Assembly: GCA_035367155.1 (NCBI GenBank)
Contig: DAOSJI010000001.1
Coordinates: 62,001 to 126,000, forward strand
Direction: 5' to 3'
DNA from: JAAYSA01 sp035367155
GTDB taxonomy: Bacteria; Bacillota_I; Bacilli_A; RFN20; CAG-826
DNA length: 64,000 bases
In this document: piece after piece, positions 42,663 to 51,138 of the stretch
How the letters are laid out: each line of letters starts with the position of its first letter
Position numbering within the stretch: the stretch's first letter is position 1
Translations under genes and position numbers: made by a program
The notes under the pieces: generated by a model
The model's input: the letters and a program-made list of their open reading frames with translations, nothing else
The model's database searches: none
Told to the model about the DNA's origin: nothing

Positions 42663-42691
42663 TTGTTATAAATAACATATAATGATATAAT
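42663..42691 (+). promoter_or_regulatory. Promoter of efp
   Basis: TTGTTA (42663-42668) and TATAAT (42686-42691) are 17 bases apart; a second TATAAT lies at 42678-42683. Confidence 0.7.
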
Positions 42692-42716
42692 TTTAATGAA
42701 AAAGAGGTGATAAAAA

Positions 42717-43274
42717 ATGATTAACGTAACTGAATTAAGACCTGGCAATTATTTTATTGAAGCAGGCAATCTCTACAATGTACTAGATATTTTACTAAAT
42801 AAAACTGCGATGAGAAAAATGGTCGCTAAATTAAAAGTAAAAAATGTACGTACAGGTGCAATTACTGAATTAACTTTCAACTCTGGTTATCAAATTGATC
42901 GTATTTCAATTAGTAAAAAGACAATGTCATATCTTTATGATGCTGGTGATGGTCTTGTTTTTATGAACAATGATACATTTGAACAAGTTGAAGTTCCAAA
43001 AACCATGCTTGAATGGGAAATGCAATTCCTTGTCGAAGGTCATGAAGTTGAAATTGCTTCATACGAAGGCGAACTTTTAGGTATAACCTTACCTGCTAAG
43101 GTTGCCCTAAAGATTACCGAATGTGATCCAGGTGTTCGTGGGAACACTGTTCAAAACGCAACTAAAGATGCAGTTTGCCAAACTGGTCTTCGTATACGTG
43201 TTCCATTATTTATTGAGGAAGGAGAAGTAGTTCTAGTAAGAACCGATAACGGCGCTTACGATGGACGAGCATAA
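42717..43274 (+). CDS. efp: Elongation factor P with unusual tip loop
   Basis: EF-P relieves ribosomes stalled at consecutive prolines. The 185 residues give the three-domain EF-P, ending with GNTVQNATKDA and TGLRIRVPLFIEEGE. The loop that reaches the peptidyl-transferase centre usually reads close to KPGKGxA; here it is LLNKTAMRKMVAK (about 26-38), with Lys34 at about the place of the modified residue. AAAGAGGTG lies before the ATG. The yneF gene follows two bases later. Confidence 0.93.
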   Translation: MINVTELRPGNYFIEAGNLYNVLDILLNKTAMRKMVAKLKVKNVRTGAITELTFNSGYQIDRISISKKTMSYLYDAGDGLVFMNNDTFEQVEVPKTMLEWEMQFLVEGHEVEIASYEGELLGITLPAKVALKITECDPGVRGNTVQNATKDAVCQTGLRIRVPLFIEEGEVVLVRTDNGAYDGRA

Positions 43275-43276
43275 TT

Positions 43277-43498
43277 ATGATTATTTTAATGTCTACTGGT
43301 GGAATTATTGGTATTGGCGTTGGAGCCTTAGTGCTAGGCTTAGTTCTTGGTTTCTTTATTTCTAGAAAAGTTTTCCAAGTTCAACTAAAGAAGAATCCGC
43401 CTATTTCAGAAAAACAAGTTCGTGCAATGCTTTCTGCTACTGGGCGTAAGCCAAGTGAAGCACAAGTGCGTGCTGTTATGCGCTCAATGAAGCAATAA
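43277..43498 (+). CDS. UPF0154 membrane protein (YneF family)
   Basis: A 73-residue protein with one N-terminal membrane helix (about 8-30, GIGVGALVLGLVLGFFISRK) and the conserved cytoplasmic part KKNPPISEKQVRAMLSATGRKPSEAQV, as in Bacillus YneF. Function is unknown; it is widespread in Firmicutes. It starts two bases after the efp stop. It is convergent with plsY. Confidence 0.88.
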   Translation: MIILMSTGGIIGIGVGALVLGLVLGFFISRKVFQVQLKKNPPISEKQVRAMLSATGRKPSEAQVRAVMRSMKQ

Positions 43499-43514
43499 CT
43501 ACATATTTAGTAAG

Positions 43515-43551
43515 AAAAAAATGCGACATTATTAATTAGTGTCGCTTTTTT
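43515..43551. terminator. Terminator between yneF and plsY
   Basis: GCGACA at 43523-43528 pairs with TGTCGC at 43540-43545, with T residues after it and A residues before it, so it can work for both genes. Confidence 0.8.
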
Positions 43552-43553
43552 AT

Positions 43554-43591
43554 TACTTATTTTATTACTGACTAACTACCAATAAACTACT
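43554..43591 (-). repeat. 11-bp phased AGTA repeat, site 4 (after plsY)
   Basis: Read as TACT on the plus strand at 43554, 43566, 43577 (TACC) and 43588, with steps 12, 11 and 11. In the sense of plsY, which ends at 43606, this is AGTA. Confidence 0.5.
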
Positions 43592-43605
43592 AAAAGATAA
43601 CCAAA

Positions 43606-44286
43606 CTATCTTAACCAAGTAATTTTTCGTTCGGTACCTTTAATAATTCGTTTAATATTTGACGAATGTAAAATGATTAATACCGCACATGTTAAAGCTA
43701 AGAAAAAAGGATACCACCAAGTTATATAAACAAGAGGATAAAATGTAATATTAGCTAGAGAGGGTATCATAACAACTAGACTCATGACAGAAATTGTTAA
43801 TGAACCAGTAATACTTGAAAGAGAAACCATTTTTTTAAGTTTAAGAATAGTAACAAAAACAATAAATGCTACAAGAAAAACTAACCAGTTTGTTGCAAGA
43901 GCAAAACCAGCGATTCCGCTGACGGCTTTTCCGCCTCTAAACTTATGGAAAATTGGAAAACAATGACCAAGAGTAAGTGAAAAACAAGCAATATATATGG
44001 TGAAATTAGGATTTACAAGATCTCCTAATGAAGTAAAACGAAGGATTAAAGTCAGAGCCCAGTGAAATATTACCATCTTTAAAATATCGATAATAATAAC
44101 AGCAGCACCAGCTTTTTTTCCTAAGATACGGCCAGCATTTGTCCCACCTGCATTACCTGAACCATGATCGCGTATATCAACTTTATAAAAAATGCGCCCA
44201 ATTAAAATAGATGTTGAAACAGATCCGATTAAATAACCGCATATAATCGCACCAAATATAATTAAGACGCTATATAAAGTTTCCAT
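43606..44286 (-). CDS. plsY: Glycerol-3-phosphate acyltransferase PlsY
   Basis: PlsY transfers acyl groups from acyl-phosphate to glycerol 3-phosphate, the first step of phospholipid synthesis. The 226 residues have about six membrane segments and the motifs GSVSTSILIGRI, HGSGNAGGTNAGRILGKK (near 40-57) and FPIFHKFRGGKAVSG (near 110). GAGGC lies before the ATG. It is divergent from parE, the arrangement found in many Bacilli. Confidence 0.94.
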   Translation of the reverse strand: METLYSVLIIFGAIICGYLIGSVSTSILIGRIFYKVDIRDHGSGNAGGTNAGRILGKKAGAAVIIIDILKMVIFHWALTLILRFTSLGDLVNPNFTIYIACFSLTLGHCFPIFHKFRGGKAVSGIAGFALATNWLVFLVAFIVFVTILKLKKMVSLSSITGSLTISVMSLVVMIPSLANITFYPLVYITWWYPFFLALTCAVLIILHSSNIKRIIKGTERKITWLR

Positions 44287-44423
44287 TTTTGCCTCATTTT
44301 TCTAGTTTTGGACTTTGTCCTTAAATACTATATCACAAATGAGTTAATTCTCCACTTATATGAAAAAACATTTTTAAAAGTGCTAATTAAAAAGTATAAT
44401 GAAAATGCGATTTCAAAATCGGG

Positions 44424-44452
44424 CTTAAAGTTTTATAAAACTTTGGTATAAT
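44424..44452 (+). promoter_or_regulatory. Promoter of parE-parC
   Basis: An extended -10 TGG-TATAAT (44447-44452) with a weak -35 CTTAAA (44424-44429). A perfect palindrome fills the spacer. A further TATAAT lies at 44395-44400. Confidence 0.6.
44427..44444. promoter_or_regulatory. Perfect 18-bp palindrome in the parE promoter spacer
   Basis: AAAGTTTTATAAAACTTT reads the same on both strands and lies between the -35 and -10 boxes, a typical place for a repressor site. It may also be supercoiling-sensitive DNA, fitting a topoisomerase gene; both are inference. Confidence 0.55.
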
Positions 44453-44484
44453 AAGATACGAAATTATGTAAAGGATAATTTGAT

Positions 44485-46455
44485 ATGACTGATAAATTAA
44501 AAAACACCACATATACTGCTGATTCTATTGATGTTTTAGAAGGTTTAGAAGGCGTAAGAAAACGCCCTGCAATGTATATTGGTTCAACAAACACAGCTGG
44601 CTTACATCAACTTGTTTGGGAAGTTGTCGATAACTCAGTTGATGAAGCAATGAATGGACACGGAGATAAAATTTCAGTCACTATTCATAAAGATGGATCA
44701 ATTAGCGTTCAAGATGATGGACGTGGTATTCCAACAGGAATTAATAAAAAAACCGGCTTACCAGCGGTACATTTGATTTTTACAACGCTTCATGCTGGTG
44801 GAAAATTTTCTGAAAGCTCTTATAAAACAAGTGCTGGTCTTCATGGCGTAGGAGCTGCTGTTACTAATGCGCTAAGTGAATGGCTTGATGTAACCGTTTG
44901 GCGCGAAGGGAAAGTTCATCATTTACGTTATGAAAATGGTGGAAAGCTTGTACAACCTCTTGAAATTATTGGTAATACAAATAGAACTGGTACCCTTGTT
45001 ACTTTTAAACCAGATCCTGAAATTTTTAAAACTGTTGAATTTAAGTGGGATACAATTACATCACACCTTCAAGAACGTGCGTTTCTTTTAAAGAAAGTTA
45101 ATTTCTTTATTAAAGATGAACGAACTGGCCTAGAAGAAAAATTCTATTATGAAAATGGACTTTTTGAATACATGGAAATCATAAATCAAAATAAAAAGCC
45201 CATAAGTTCGGTTATTTATTTTGAAGAAATAGTTGATGTCACTGGCATTAATCGTGCTAATTTTAAAATGGAAATTGAAATAGCGATGCAATATTGTATC
45301 GAGGACTATAGTGAAACGGTGCTTTCTTATGTAAATAATGTAAGAACAAAAGATGGCGGTACTCATGAAACCGGTTTTAGAACAGGTCTTACTCGATGTG
45401 TAAACGATTTTGCAACAGAAAATAATTTACTGCGCGGAAAACAAAAACTTGAAGGAAGTGATATCCGGGAAGGATTAACTGCAATTATTTCGCTTCGAAT
45501 TCCTGAAGAACCAACTGAATTTGAAGGTCAAACTAAAGGAAAATTAGGAACCCCAGAAGCCTTTAGTGCACTAAATAACTTTATCTACAATAAATTAACA
45601 TACTACCTTCATGAAAATCGTGAATTTACAGTTGCTTTAGTAAAAAAATGTACTGATGCTCAAGCTGCTAGACTTGCAGCAAGAAAAGCAAAAGAAACAT
45701 TAAGAAAAACAAAAAAACCGCGAAATGAGATGATTTTAAGCGGCAAATTAACACCTGCTCAAAGTAAAGACTACTCACGAAACGAACTCTTTATCGTTGA
45801 AGGTGATAGCGCAGGTGGTACCGCGCGCAGTGGTCGTGATCGTGAATTTCAGGCTATTTTACCGCTTCGTGGAAAACCGCTTAATACTGATACAAATACT
45901 GTTGAAAAAATGTTAAAAAATGAAGAGTTTGCTACCCTTATTAACACAATTGGTGCAGGCTTTGGTAAAGACTTTGATATTAGTGAATCGCGTTATGGAA
46001 AAATCATTATTATGACTGACGCTGATACTGATGGTGCCCATATTCAAACTCTCTTATTAACATTTTTCTATCATTATATGACACCTTTATTAAAAGCAGG
46101 TATGATTTATTTAGCAGCCCCACCCCTATATCGAGTTTATAAATATCAAAAAGGTGAACTTGTTTATCGCTATGCCTGGGATGATAAAACCCTAGAAGAA
46201 GCCAAACAAGAAATAGGTGCTAACTATAAAATTAATCGCTATAAAGGGTTAGGAGAAATGAACGCTGAACAACTTTGGGATACAACAATGAATCCTGAAA
46301 ATCGTAGTTTGATTCGTGTAAATATTGAAGATCCACTCCTAGTTGCGATGAGAGTTCGTGTTCTTATGGGTAAAGATCCATCAGTTAGAAGAAAATGGAT
46401 TGAAGAAAACATTGACTTTAACGCATACGATGAATTCATAGAAGAGGTTAGATAA
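44485..46455 (+). CDS. parE: DNA topoisomerase IV subunit B
   Basis: ParE is the ATPase subunit of topoisomerase IV, which separates linked daughter chromosomes. The 656 residues have the GHKL ATP site (DNSVDEAMNGH near 49, DDGRGIP, GLHGVGAAVTNALS near 114), TOPRIM motifs EGDSAGGTARSGRDR (near 433) and DADTDGAHI (near 512). I call it ParE, not GyrB, because of its plsY neighbour and its ParC partner, which lacks a gyrase box. No strong ribosome site is seen other than AAAGGA. Confidence 0.93.
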   Translation: MTDKLKNTTYTADSIDVLEGLEGVRKRPAMYIGSTNTAGLHQLVWEVVDNSVDEAMNGHGDKISVTIHKDGSISVQDDGRGIPTGINKKTGLPAVHLIFTTLHAGGKFSESSYKTSAGLHGVGAAVTNALSEWLDVTVWREGKVHHLRYENGGKLVQPLEIIGNTNRTGTLVTFKPDPEIFKTVEFKWDTITSHLQERAFLLKKVNFFIKDERTGLEEKFYYENGLFEYMEIINQNKKPISSVIYFEEIVDVTGINRANFKMEIEIAMQYCIEDYSETVLSYVNNVRTKDGGTHETGFRTGLTRCVNDFATENNLLRGKQKLEGSDIREGLTAIISLRIPEEPTEFEGQTKGKLGTPEAFSALNNFIYNKLTYYLHENREFTVALVKKCTDAQAARLAARKAKETLRKTKKPRNEMILSGKLTPAQSKDYSRNELFIVEGDSAGGTARSGRDREFQAILPLRGKPLNTDTNTVEKMLKNEEFATLINTIGAGFGKDFDISESRYGKIIIMTDADTDGAHIQTLLLTFFYHYMTPLLKAGMIYLAAPPLYRVYKYQKGELVYRYAWDDKTLEEAKQEIGANYKINRYKGLGEMNAEQLWDTTMNPENRSLIRVNIEDPLLVAMRVRVLMGKDPSVRRKWIEENIDFNAYDEFIEEVR

Positions 46456-46456
46456 A

Positions 46457-49078
46457 ATGAGTAAGAAAACTAAAAAAACAACTAAAAAAGTTGTTAAACA
46501 ACCTCAAATCGAAGAACATATCATCGAAATGCCAATGGAAGAAATCATGGGTGATCGTTTTGGCTTATATGCTAAAGAGGTCATCCAAAATAGAGCAATT
46601 CCTGATGTTAGAGACGGGCTAAAACCAGTTCAAAGACGGATTGTTTATTGTATGTATGATGAAGGAAACGTCCATACAAAGCCAACTCGCAAGTGCGCCC
46701 ATTCCGTCGGGGCGGTTATGGGCCGCTATCACCCACACGGTGATAGTTCAATTTATGAAGCACTTGCGCGTCTATCTCAACCTTGGAACCTCCGTTATCC
46801 TTTAATTGATTTTCAAGGTAATAATGGTTCAATTGATGGGGATGCACCGGCTTCATATCGTTATACCGAAGCTAGACTTAATGAACTAAGTGAATTATTA
46901 ATACGAGACATTGATAAAAACACCGTTGATAAACAACTTACTTTTGATGATGTTGATCTTGAGCCCGTTGTTTTACCGTCTCGCTTTCCTAATTTACTTT
47001 TAAATGGTTCGCAAGGTATTGCAGTAGCAGTTGCAACCGAAATTCCTCCTCATAACATGAAAGAAGTTGTCGAGGCAATTATTTATCGAATCACACATAA
47101 AAAGGCAACTATTGAAGATTTACGTGAATTTATTAAAGGTCCAGATTTCCCAACCGGCGGGATTGTTTATAAAAGTGACGGCCTAGATAAGATTTATACA
47201 ACAGGCCGCGGAAGAATTGAAATTGAAGCAAGATGGGAAATTGTTAATGAAGATAATCTGCAAAAAATGGTCATAACTGAAATTCCCTATCAAGTTAATA
47301 AATCAATTATTCTTCGAGATATAGGTAATATTATCGAAAAGAAAGCAATCGATGGTCTTTTAGAACTTCGCGATGAAAGCGACCGTAAAGGTTTACGAAT
47401 TGTCGTTGACTTAAGAAAAGACGCCAATAGCGAAGTTATCACTGAATATCTACTTAATAAGACGCTTCTTAGAACTAGTTATAACGCTAATGTTGTTGCG
47501 ATTGCAGATAATAGACCCCAAACCCTAAATTTACTTCAAATTGTTGATTACTATATTGACCATCAAGTCGAAGTTATTAGACGAAGAAGCGAATTTGATC
47601 TAGAACGGCTCTTAAAAAGGCTTCATATCGTCGATGGTTTAATGAAAGCTATCAGTATTTTAGATGATGTTGTAAAACTAATTCGTAAAAGTAAAGATAA
47701 AGCCAACGCTAAAGAAAATTTAATTGTAGCTTTTGATTTTACAGCTGAGCAAGCAGAAGCAATTTTAACGATGCAGTTATATCGATTAAGTAATACTGAT
47801 ATTACAACGTTAGTTAATGAAAAAGATAGCATCGAAAAAGAAATTAGTAATTTACGTGAGATATTAGCAAATGAAAATGCCCTTAACCGCGTTTTGATTA
47901 ACGACTTAAAAGAAATTAGTAAAAAATTTGGTGATGATCGTCGTACCTCAATTAAGGAACGAGGCGAAATTATTGAAATTGATAAACGCGACTTAATTGC
48001 AGATGAAGATGTTATGATTGCAATTACGCGAGATGGCTACTTAAAGCGAAGTTCAATGCGCTCATATGTATCAAGTGGAGAAAATGCTCTACCTGGAATT
48101 AAAAGCGGTGATCTTCTTGTAATGGCAGATGAAGCAAATAATAAAGATACGATTATTGTATTTACTAATAAAGGGAATTATTGCTATATCCCTGTATATA
48201 CAATTCATGAAGGTCGCTGGAAAGATGAGGGCAAACACTTAAATTATATTGTTACTTTAAGTCCTGATGAAAAACTAATAAAAGCCTTTGTAATCAAAGA
48301 ATTCCGTGATGATCTCTACTTTACAATGGTTACTGGTAAAGGACGAATTAAACGTAGTTTGATTAGTGAATTTACCGCGATTCGTTTCTCTAGACCGCTT
48401 ATTTGTATTCGCTTAAGTAAGGGTGATTATCTTGTTGATGTTGTTGCAACAAGCGGAAATAGTGATCTAGTCGTCGTTACTAGAAATGGAAGCGCTAGTT
48501 ATTATAATGAAAACGAAGTTAGCCCACTTAGTTTAAAAGCAGCTGGCGTTAAAGCTATATCACGACTTAAAAATGATGCAATTATTGGTCTAGTTTCAGT
48601 TCATCCAGGCGAAAAGATTCGTCTTGGAATTCTAACTAATAAAGGTCATGTCCGGCTTGTAGATGTTAATCATCTTGAAATAACAGCACGTCTAGGCAAA
48701 ATGCAGTATGTTATGCGCTCATTTAAAAGCGATGTTCATAATATTGTTGGAGTTCTTGCAATTGATAAAACACTTGAAGATAGTCTTATTGCCTACAATC
48801 TAACGGATAATAATAACCTTGTTCCAGTCGTTATTGATGATGTTAAACTAACCTCAACAGATAAATACGCTAAACAAAATATTGATCAACTTGGAAAAGG
48901 TGAAGTTTTTGTAGGACTCTACCGTATGTTAGTTAGAACGATAAGTTCAGACACTAAAGCACATGAACCTGTAATTCAAACAGAAGTTGCGACAATTAAA
49001 ACAATAGAAAAATCAACTAAACGTAAAGAAGTTGAATACGAACAAATGTCAATTTTTGACATTTTAGAAGACGATTAA
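46457..49078 (+). CDS. parC: DNA topoisomerase IV subunit A
   Basis: ParC cuts and rejoins DNA. In 873 residues I see RAIPDVRDGLKPVQRRI (near 47), the quinolone region MGRYHPHGDSSIYEAL (near 91) and the catalytic tyrosine in ASYRYTEARL (near 132). The C-terminal half forms a beta-propeller of repeats such as VVTRNGSASYYNENEV. No gyrase-specific QRRGGKG-type box is visible, which supports ParC. The N terminus has a lysine-rich extension of about 20 residues. It follows parE after one base. Confidence 0.92.
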   Translation: MSKKTKKTTKKVVKQPQIEEHIIEMPMEEIMGDRFGLYAKEVIQNRAIPDVRDGLKPVQRRIVYCMYDEGNVHTKPTRKCAHSVGAVMGRYHPHGDSSIYEALARLSQPWNLRYPLIDFQGNNGSIDGDAPASYRYTEARLNELSELLIRDIDKNTVDKQLTFDDVDLEPVVLPSRFPNLLLNGSQGIAVAVATEIPPHNMKEVVEAIIYRITHKKATIEDLREFIKGPDFPTGGIVYKSDGLDKIYTTGRGRIEIEARWEIVNEDNLQKMVITEIPYQVNKSIILRDIGNIIEKKAIDGLLELRDESDRKGLRIVVDLRKDANSEVITEYLLNKTLLRTSYNANVVAIADNRPQTLNLLQIVDYYIDHQVEVIRRRSEFDLERLLKRLHIVDGLMKAISILDDVVKLIRKSKDKANAKENLIVAFDFTAEQAEAILTMQLYRLSNTDITTLVNEKDSIEKEISNLREILANENALNRVLINDLKEISKKFGDDRRTSIKERGEIIEIDKRDLIADEDVMIAITRDGYLKRSSMRSYVSSGENALPGIKSGDLLVMADEANNKDTIIVFTNKGNYCYIPVYTIHEGRWKDEGKHLNYIVTLSPDEKLIKAFVIKEFRDDLYFTMVTGKGRIKRSLISEFTAIRFSRPLICIRLSKGDYLVDVVATSGNSDLVVVTRNGSASYYNENEVSPLSLKAAGVKAISRLKNDAIIGLVSVHPGEKIRLGILTNKGHVRLVDVNHLEITARLGKMQYVMRSFKSDVHNIVGVLAIDKTLEDSLIAYNLTDNNNLVPVVIDDVKLTSTDKYAKQNIDQLGKGEVFVGLYRMLVRTISSDTKAHEPVIQTEVATIKTIEKSTKRKEVEYEQMSIFDILEDD

Positions 49079-49121
49079 ACTTAAAATATTATATATTTAA
49101 TATTACATATCATGTATTATT

Positions 49122-49156
49122 TTAAAGAACAAAAAGTTCTTTAAGTTTAATTTTGT
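49122..49156 (+). terminator. Terminator after parC
   Basis: TTAAAGAAC, five A, GTTCTTTAA is a nine-pair hairpin, followed by GTTTAATTTTG. The T run is imperfect. The AT-rich 40 bases before it form a further imperfect inverted repeat. Confidence 0.65.
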
Positions 49157-49191
49157 CTTCATATACTATAAAATAGTAATGAGGAATTAAT

Positions 49192-49716
49192 ATGTCAAGA
49201 TATACCCCAACTTATCATGCTCAATCAGTATATGAAATTCCGCCTGCTTTTTATAAAAAAATCGGCGTTAAGAACATTATTATTGATCTTGATAACACCC
49301 TAGATTCTTATCGCTCACTTTCTCCTAGTGAGCGAGCGATTAACTTAATCGCTAGTTTAAAAAATGCCGGCTTCAATGTCATAATTGTAACAAACAATAA
49401 AAAAAGACGTGTTGAAGGTTATGCTAATGAATTGGAAGTTAACTTTCTTTATTCGGCTAGAAAACCATTTGCCTTTAAATTCAATAAATTATTTGAAAAA
49501 CATGGGCTTAAAAAAGAAGAAACAATTTTAATCGGTGATCAACTTATTACTGATGTTAGAGCAAGTAAGCGAGTAGGAATTCGCTCGATTCTAACTGAGA
49601 AAATTGTTAAAGAAGATCAATGGACAACGCACTTTAACCGTCTATTTGATCGACCAATAAGAAAAAAGTTAGCAAAACAACATAAATTACGTAATTGGAG
49701 GGAAGATTATGAATGA
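49192..49716 (+). CDS. YqeG-family HAD IIIA phosphatase
   Basis: This HAD-superfamily protein of 174 residues carries motif I IDLDNTLDSYR (near 31), motif II VTNNKK (near 63) and the motif III/IV region ILIGDQLITDVRASK (near 113). The family includes Bacillus YqeG and is linked by conserved gene order to YqeH and ribosome assembly; the substrate is uncertain. GAGG precedes the ATG. A TATACT/TATAAA region at 49162-49172 may be the -10. It overlaps yqeH by eight bases. Confidence 0.9.
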   Translation: MSRYTPTYHAQSVYEIPPAFYKKIGVKNIIIDLDNTLDSYRSLSPSERAINLIASLKNAGFNVIIVTNNKKRRVEGYANELEVNFLYSARKPFAFKFNKLFEKHGLKKEETILIGDQLITDVRASKRVGIRSILTEKIVKEDQWTTHFNRLFDRPIRKKLAKQHKLRNWREDYE

Positions 49717-50836
49717 AAATGTAAAAAAAGCTAAACGATGCTATGGATGTGGAGCAGCACTTCAGACCGTTGATGAAAATTTAGAAGGCTATGTACCTGA
49801 AAATCTTTTCAATGAACGGGATGTCCTTTTATGTCAGCGCTGTTTTAAGTTAAGAAATTATAACGAAGACACCCCTATAGAACCAGTAATTAGTGAAGAT
49901 TTCTTTAAATTACTTGAGCAAGCGCAAGCAAGTAATGCCCTTTTTGTTTATGTTGTTGATCTTTTTAACTTTGAAGCTAGTTTTAATCGCGAAATTAATA
50001 AGGCTTTACAAAAGTCAGATGTTATTCTTTTTGGTACTAAAAGAGACTTATTACCAAAATCGGTAAAAGATGAAAAACTTATTGAATTTTTAAAAGAAAG
50101 AGCAGAAGCGGCTTCTTTAAAAGTTCGTGAAATATTTATTACAAGTGCGACCAAAAACTTTAATTTAAAAGAAATTTTACCACGTTTACAAGACTATGGA
50201 TTCAAGCGCAATATTTATGTTATTGGCTCAGTTAGTAGCGGTAAAAGTTCACTTATTAACGCCTTTTTAAAGGTTTATAAAAATGAAACATCACACTATA
50301 TTACAACAAGTATTTATCCAAATACGACGTTAAAAGTAATTGAAATCCCTCTTGATGAGAAAGTTTCAATTTTTGATACGCCTGGCCTAGCAATCAGCAA
50401 TAGCATGCTTGGTCTTATGGAGCGAGAAGTAATTAGAGATATTGTTCCACGAACAGAAGTAAAGCCACGCGTTTATCAATTATTGCCTCAGCAAAGCTTA
50501 TTAATTGGTGGAATTGCTAGGATCGATTTTCTAAGTGGGTCTAGAACTTCATTTACATTATATGTTTCTAACGATGTTAAGGTAATAAGAACTCAGCTAC
50601 GTTGGGCAAATCAAACATTTGCTAATTTGATTAAATATAAAAAGATTCGACCAATCTCGAAAAAAATTAAATCAATTGCTGATTTAGATGCTTTTGATAT
50701 TCTTGTTGGGGAAGGTCAAAAATGTGACATTTCATGGACTGGTTTAGGTTGGGTTTCTTTTAAAGAAAATAACCAAAAGATTCGAGTTTATGCTCCTCAA
50801 GGGGTCTCGATCGCTCATAATAAGAGTAAAATTTAG
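49709..50836 (+). CDS. yqeH: Ribosome biogenesis GTPase YqeH
   Basis: YqeH is a circularly permuted GTPase for 30S assembly. Its 375 residues start with a zinc finger (CYGCG near 10 and CQRC near 43). The G motifs come in permuted order: G4 TKRDLLPKS near 111, then G1 GSVSSGKSSLI near 173 and G3 DTPGLA near 226, followed by a C-terminal domain. GGAGGG-type ribosome site upstream. It is in the yqeG-yqeH-yhbY-nadD-yqeK operon. Confidence 0.94.
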   Translation: MNENVKKAKRCYGCGAALQTVDENLEGYVPENLFNERDVLLCQRCFKLRNYNEDTPIEPVISEDFFKLLEQAQASNALFVYVVDLFNFEASFNREINKALQKSDVILFGTKRDLLPKSVKDEKLIEFLKERAEAASLKVREIFITSATKNFNLKEILPRLQDYGFKRNIYVIGSVSSGKSSLINAFLKVYKNETSHYITTSIYPNTTLKVIEIPLDEKVSIFDTPGLAISNSMLGLMEREVIRDIVPRTEVKPRVYQLLPQQSLLIGGIARIDFLSGSRTSFTLYVSNDVKVIRTQLRWANQTFANLIKYKKIRPISKKIKSIADLDAFDILVGEGQKCDISWTGLGWVSFKENNQKIRVYAPQGVSIAHNKSKI

Positions 50837-50844
50837 AGGATTCT

Positions 50845-51138
50845 ATGTTAACAAAAGAACAAGTTAAGTTTTTAAAAAAAGAAGCTCAAAAACTAGACAC
50901 TCATTATCAAATTGGTAAAAACCTTATTGGTCCTAATCAAATTGAATTAATTGATAATGGTTTACGTGCACGGGAGTTAATAAAAATTACTATTCAAAAA
51001 AGTGCAGTTGATGAGATACCTAAAATCATCGAACATTTAACACTTGTTTTAAACTGCGAACTAGTTGAAAAAAGAGGTCATGTAATCACTCTATTTCGTC
51101 AAAATCTTTTAAATCCGAGGTATAAATTACCAAAATGA
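50845..51138 (+). CDS. yhbY: YhbY-type CRM-domain RNA-binding protein
   Basis: A 97-residue protein of the CRM/YhbY family that binds pre-50S particles. It shows the family start LTKEQVKFLKKEAQKL, then YQIGKNLIGPNQIELIDNGLRARELIKI, close to the classical GKxGxT region although the usual GxxG loop reads GKNLIG. AGAGGAT upstream of the ATG. It overlaps nadD by four bases. Confidence 0.9.
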   Translation: MLTKEQVKFLKKEAQKLDTHYQIGKNLIGPNQIELIDNGLRARELIKITIQKSAVDEIPKIIEHLTLVLNCELVEKRGHVITLFRQNLLNPRYKLPK

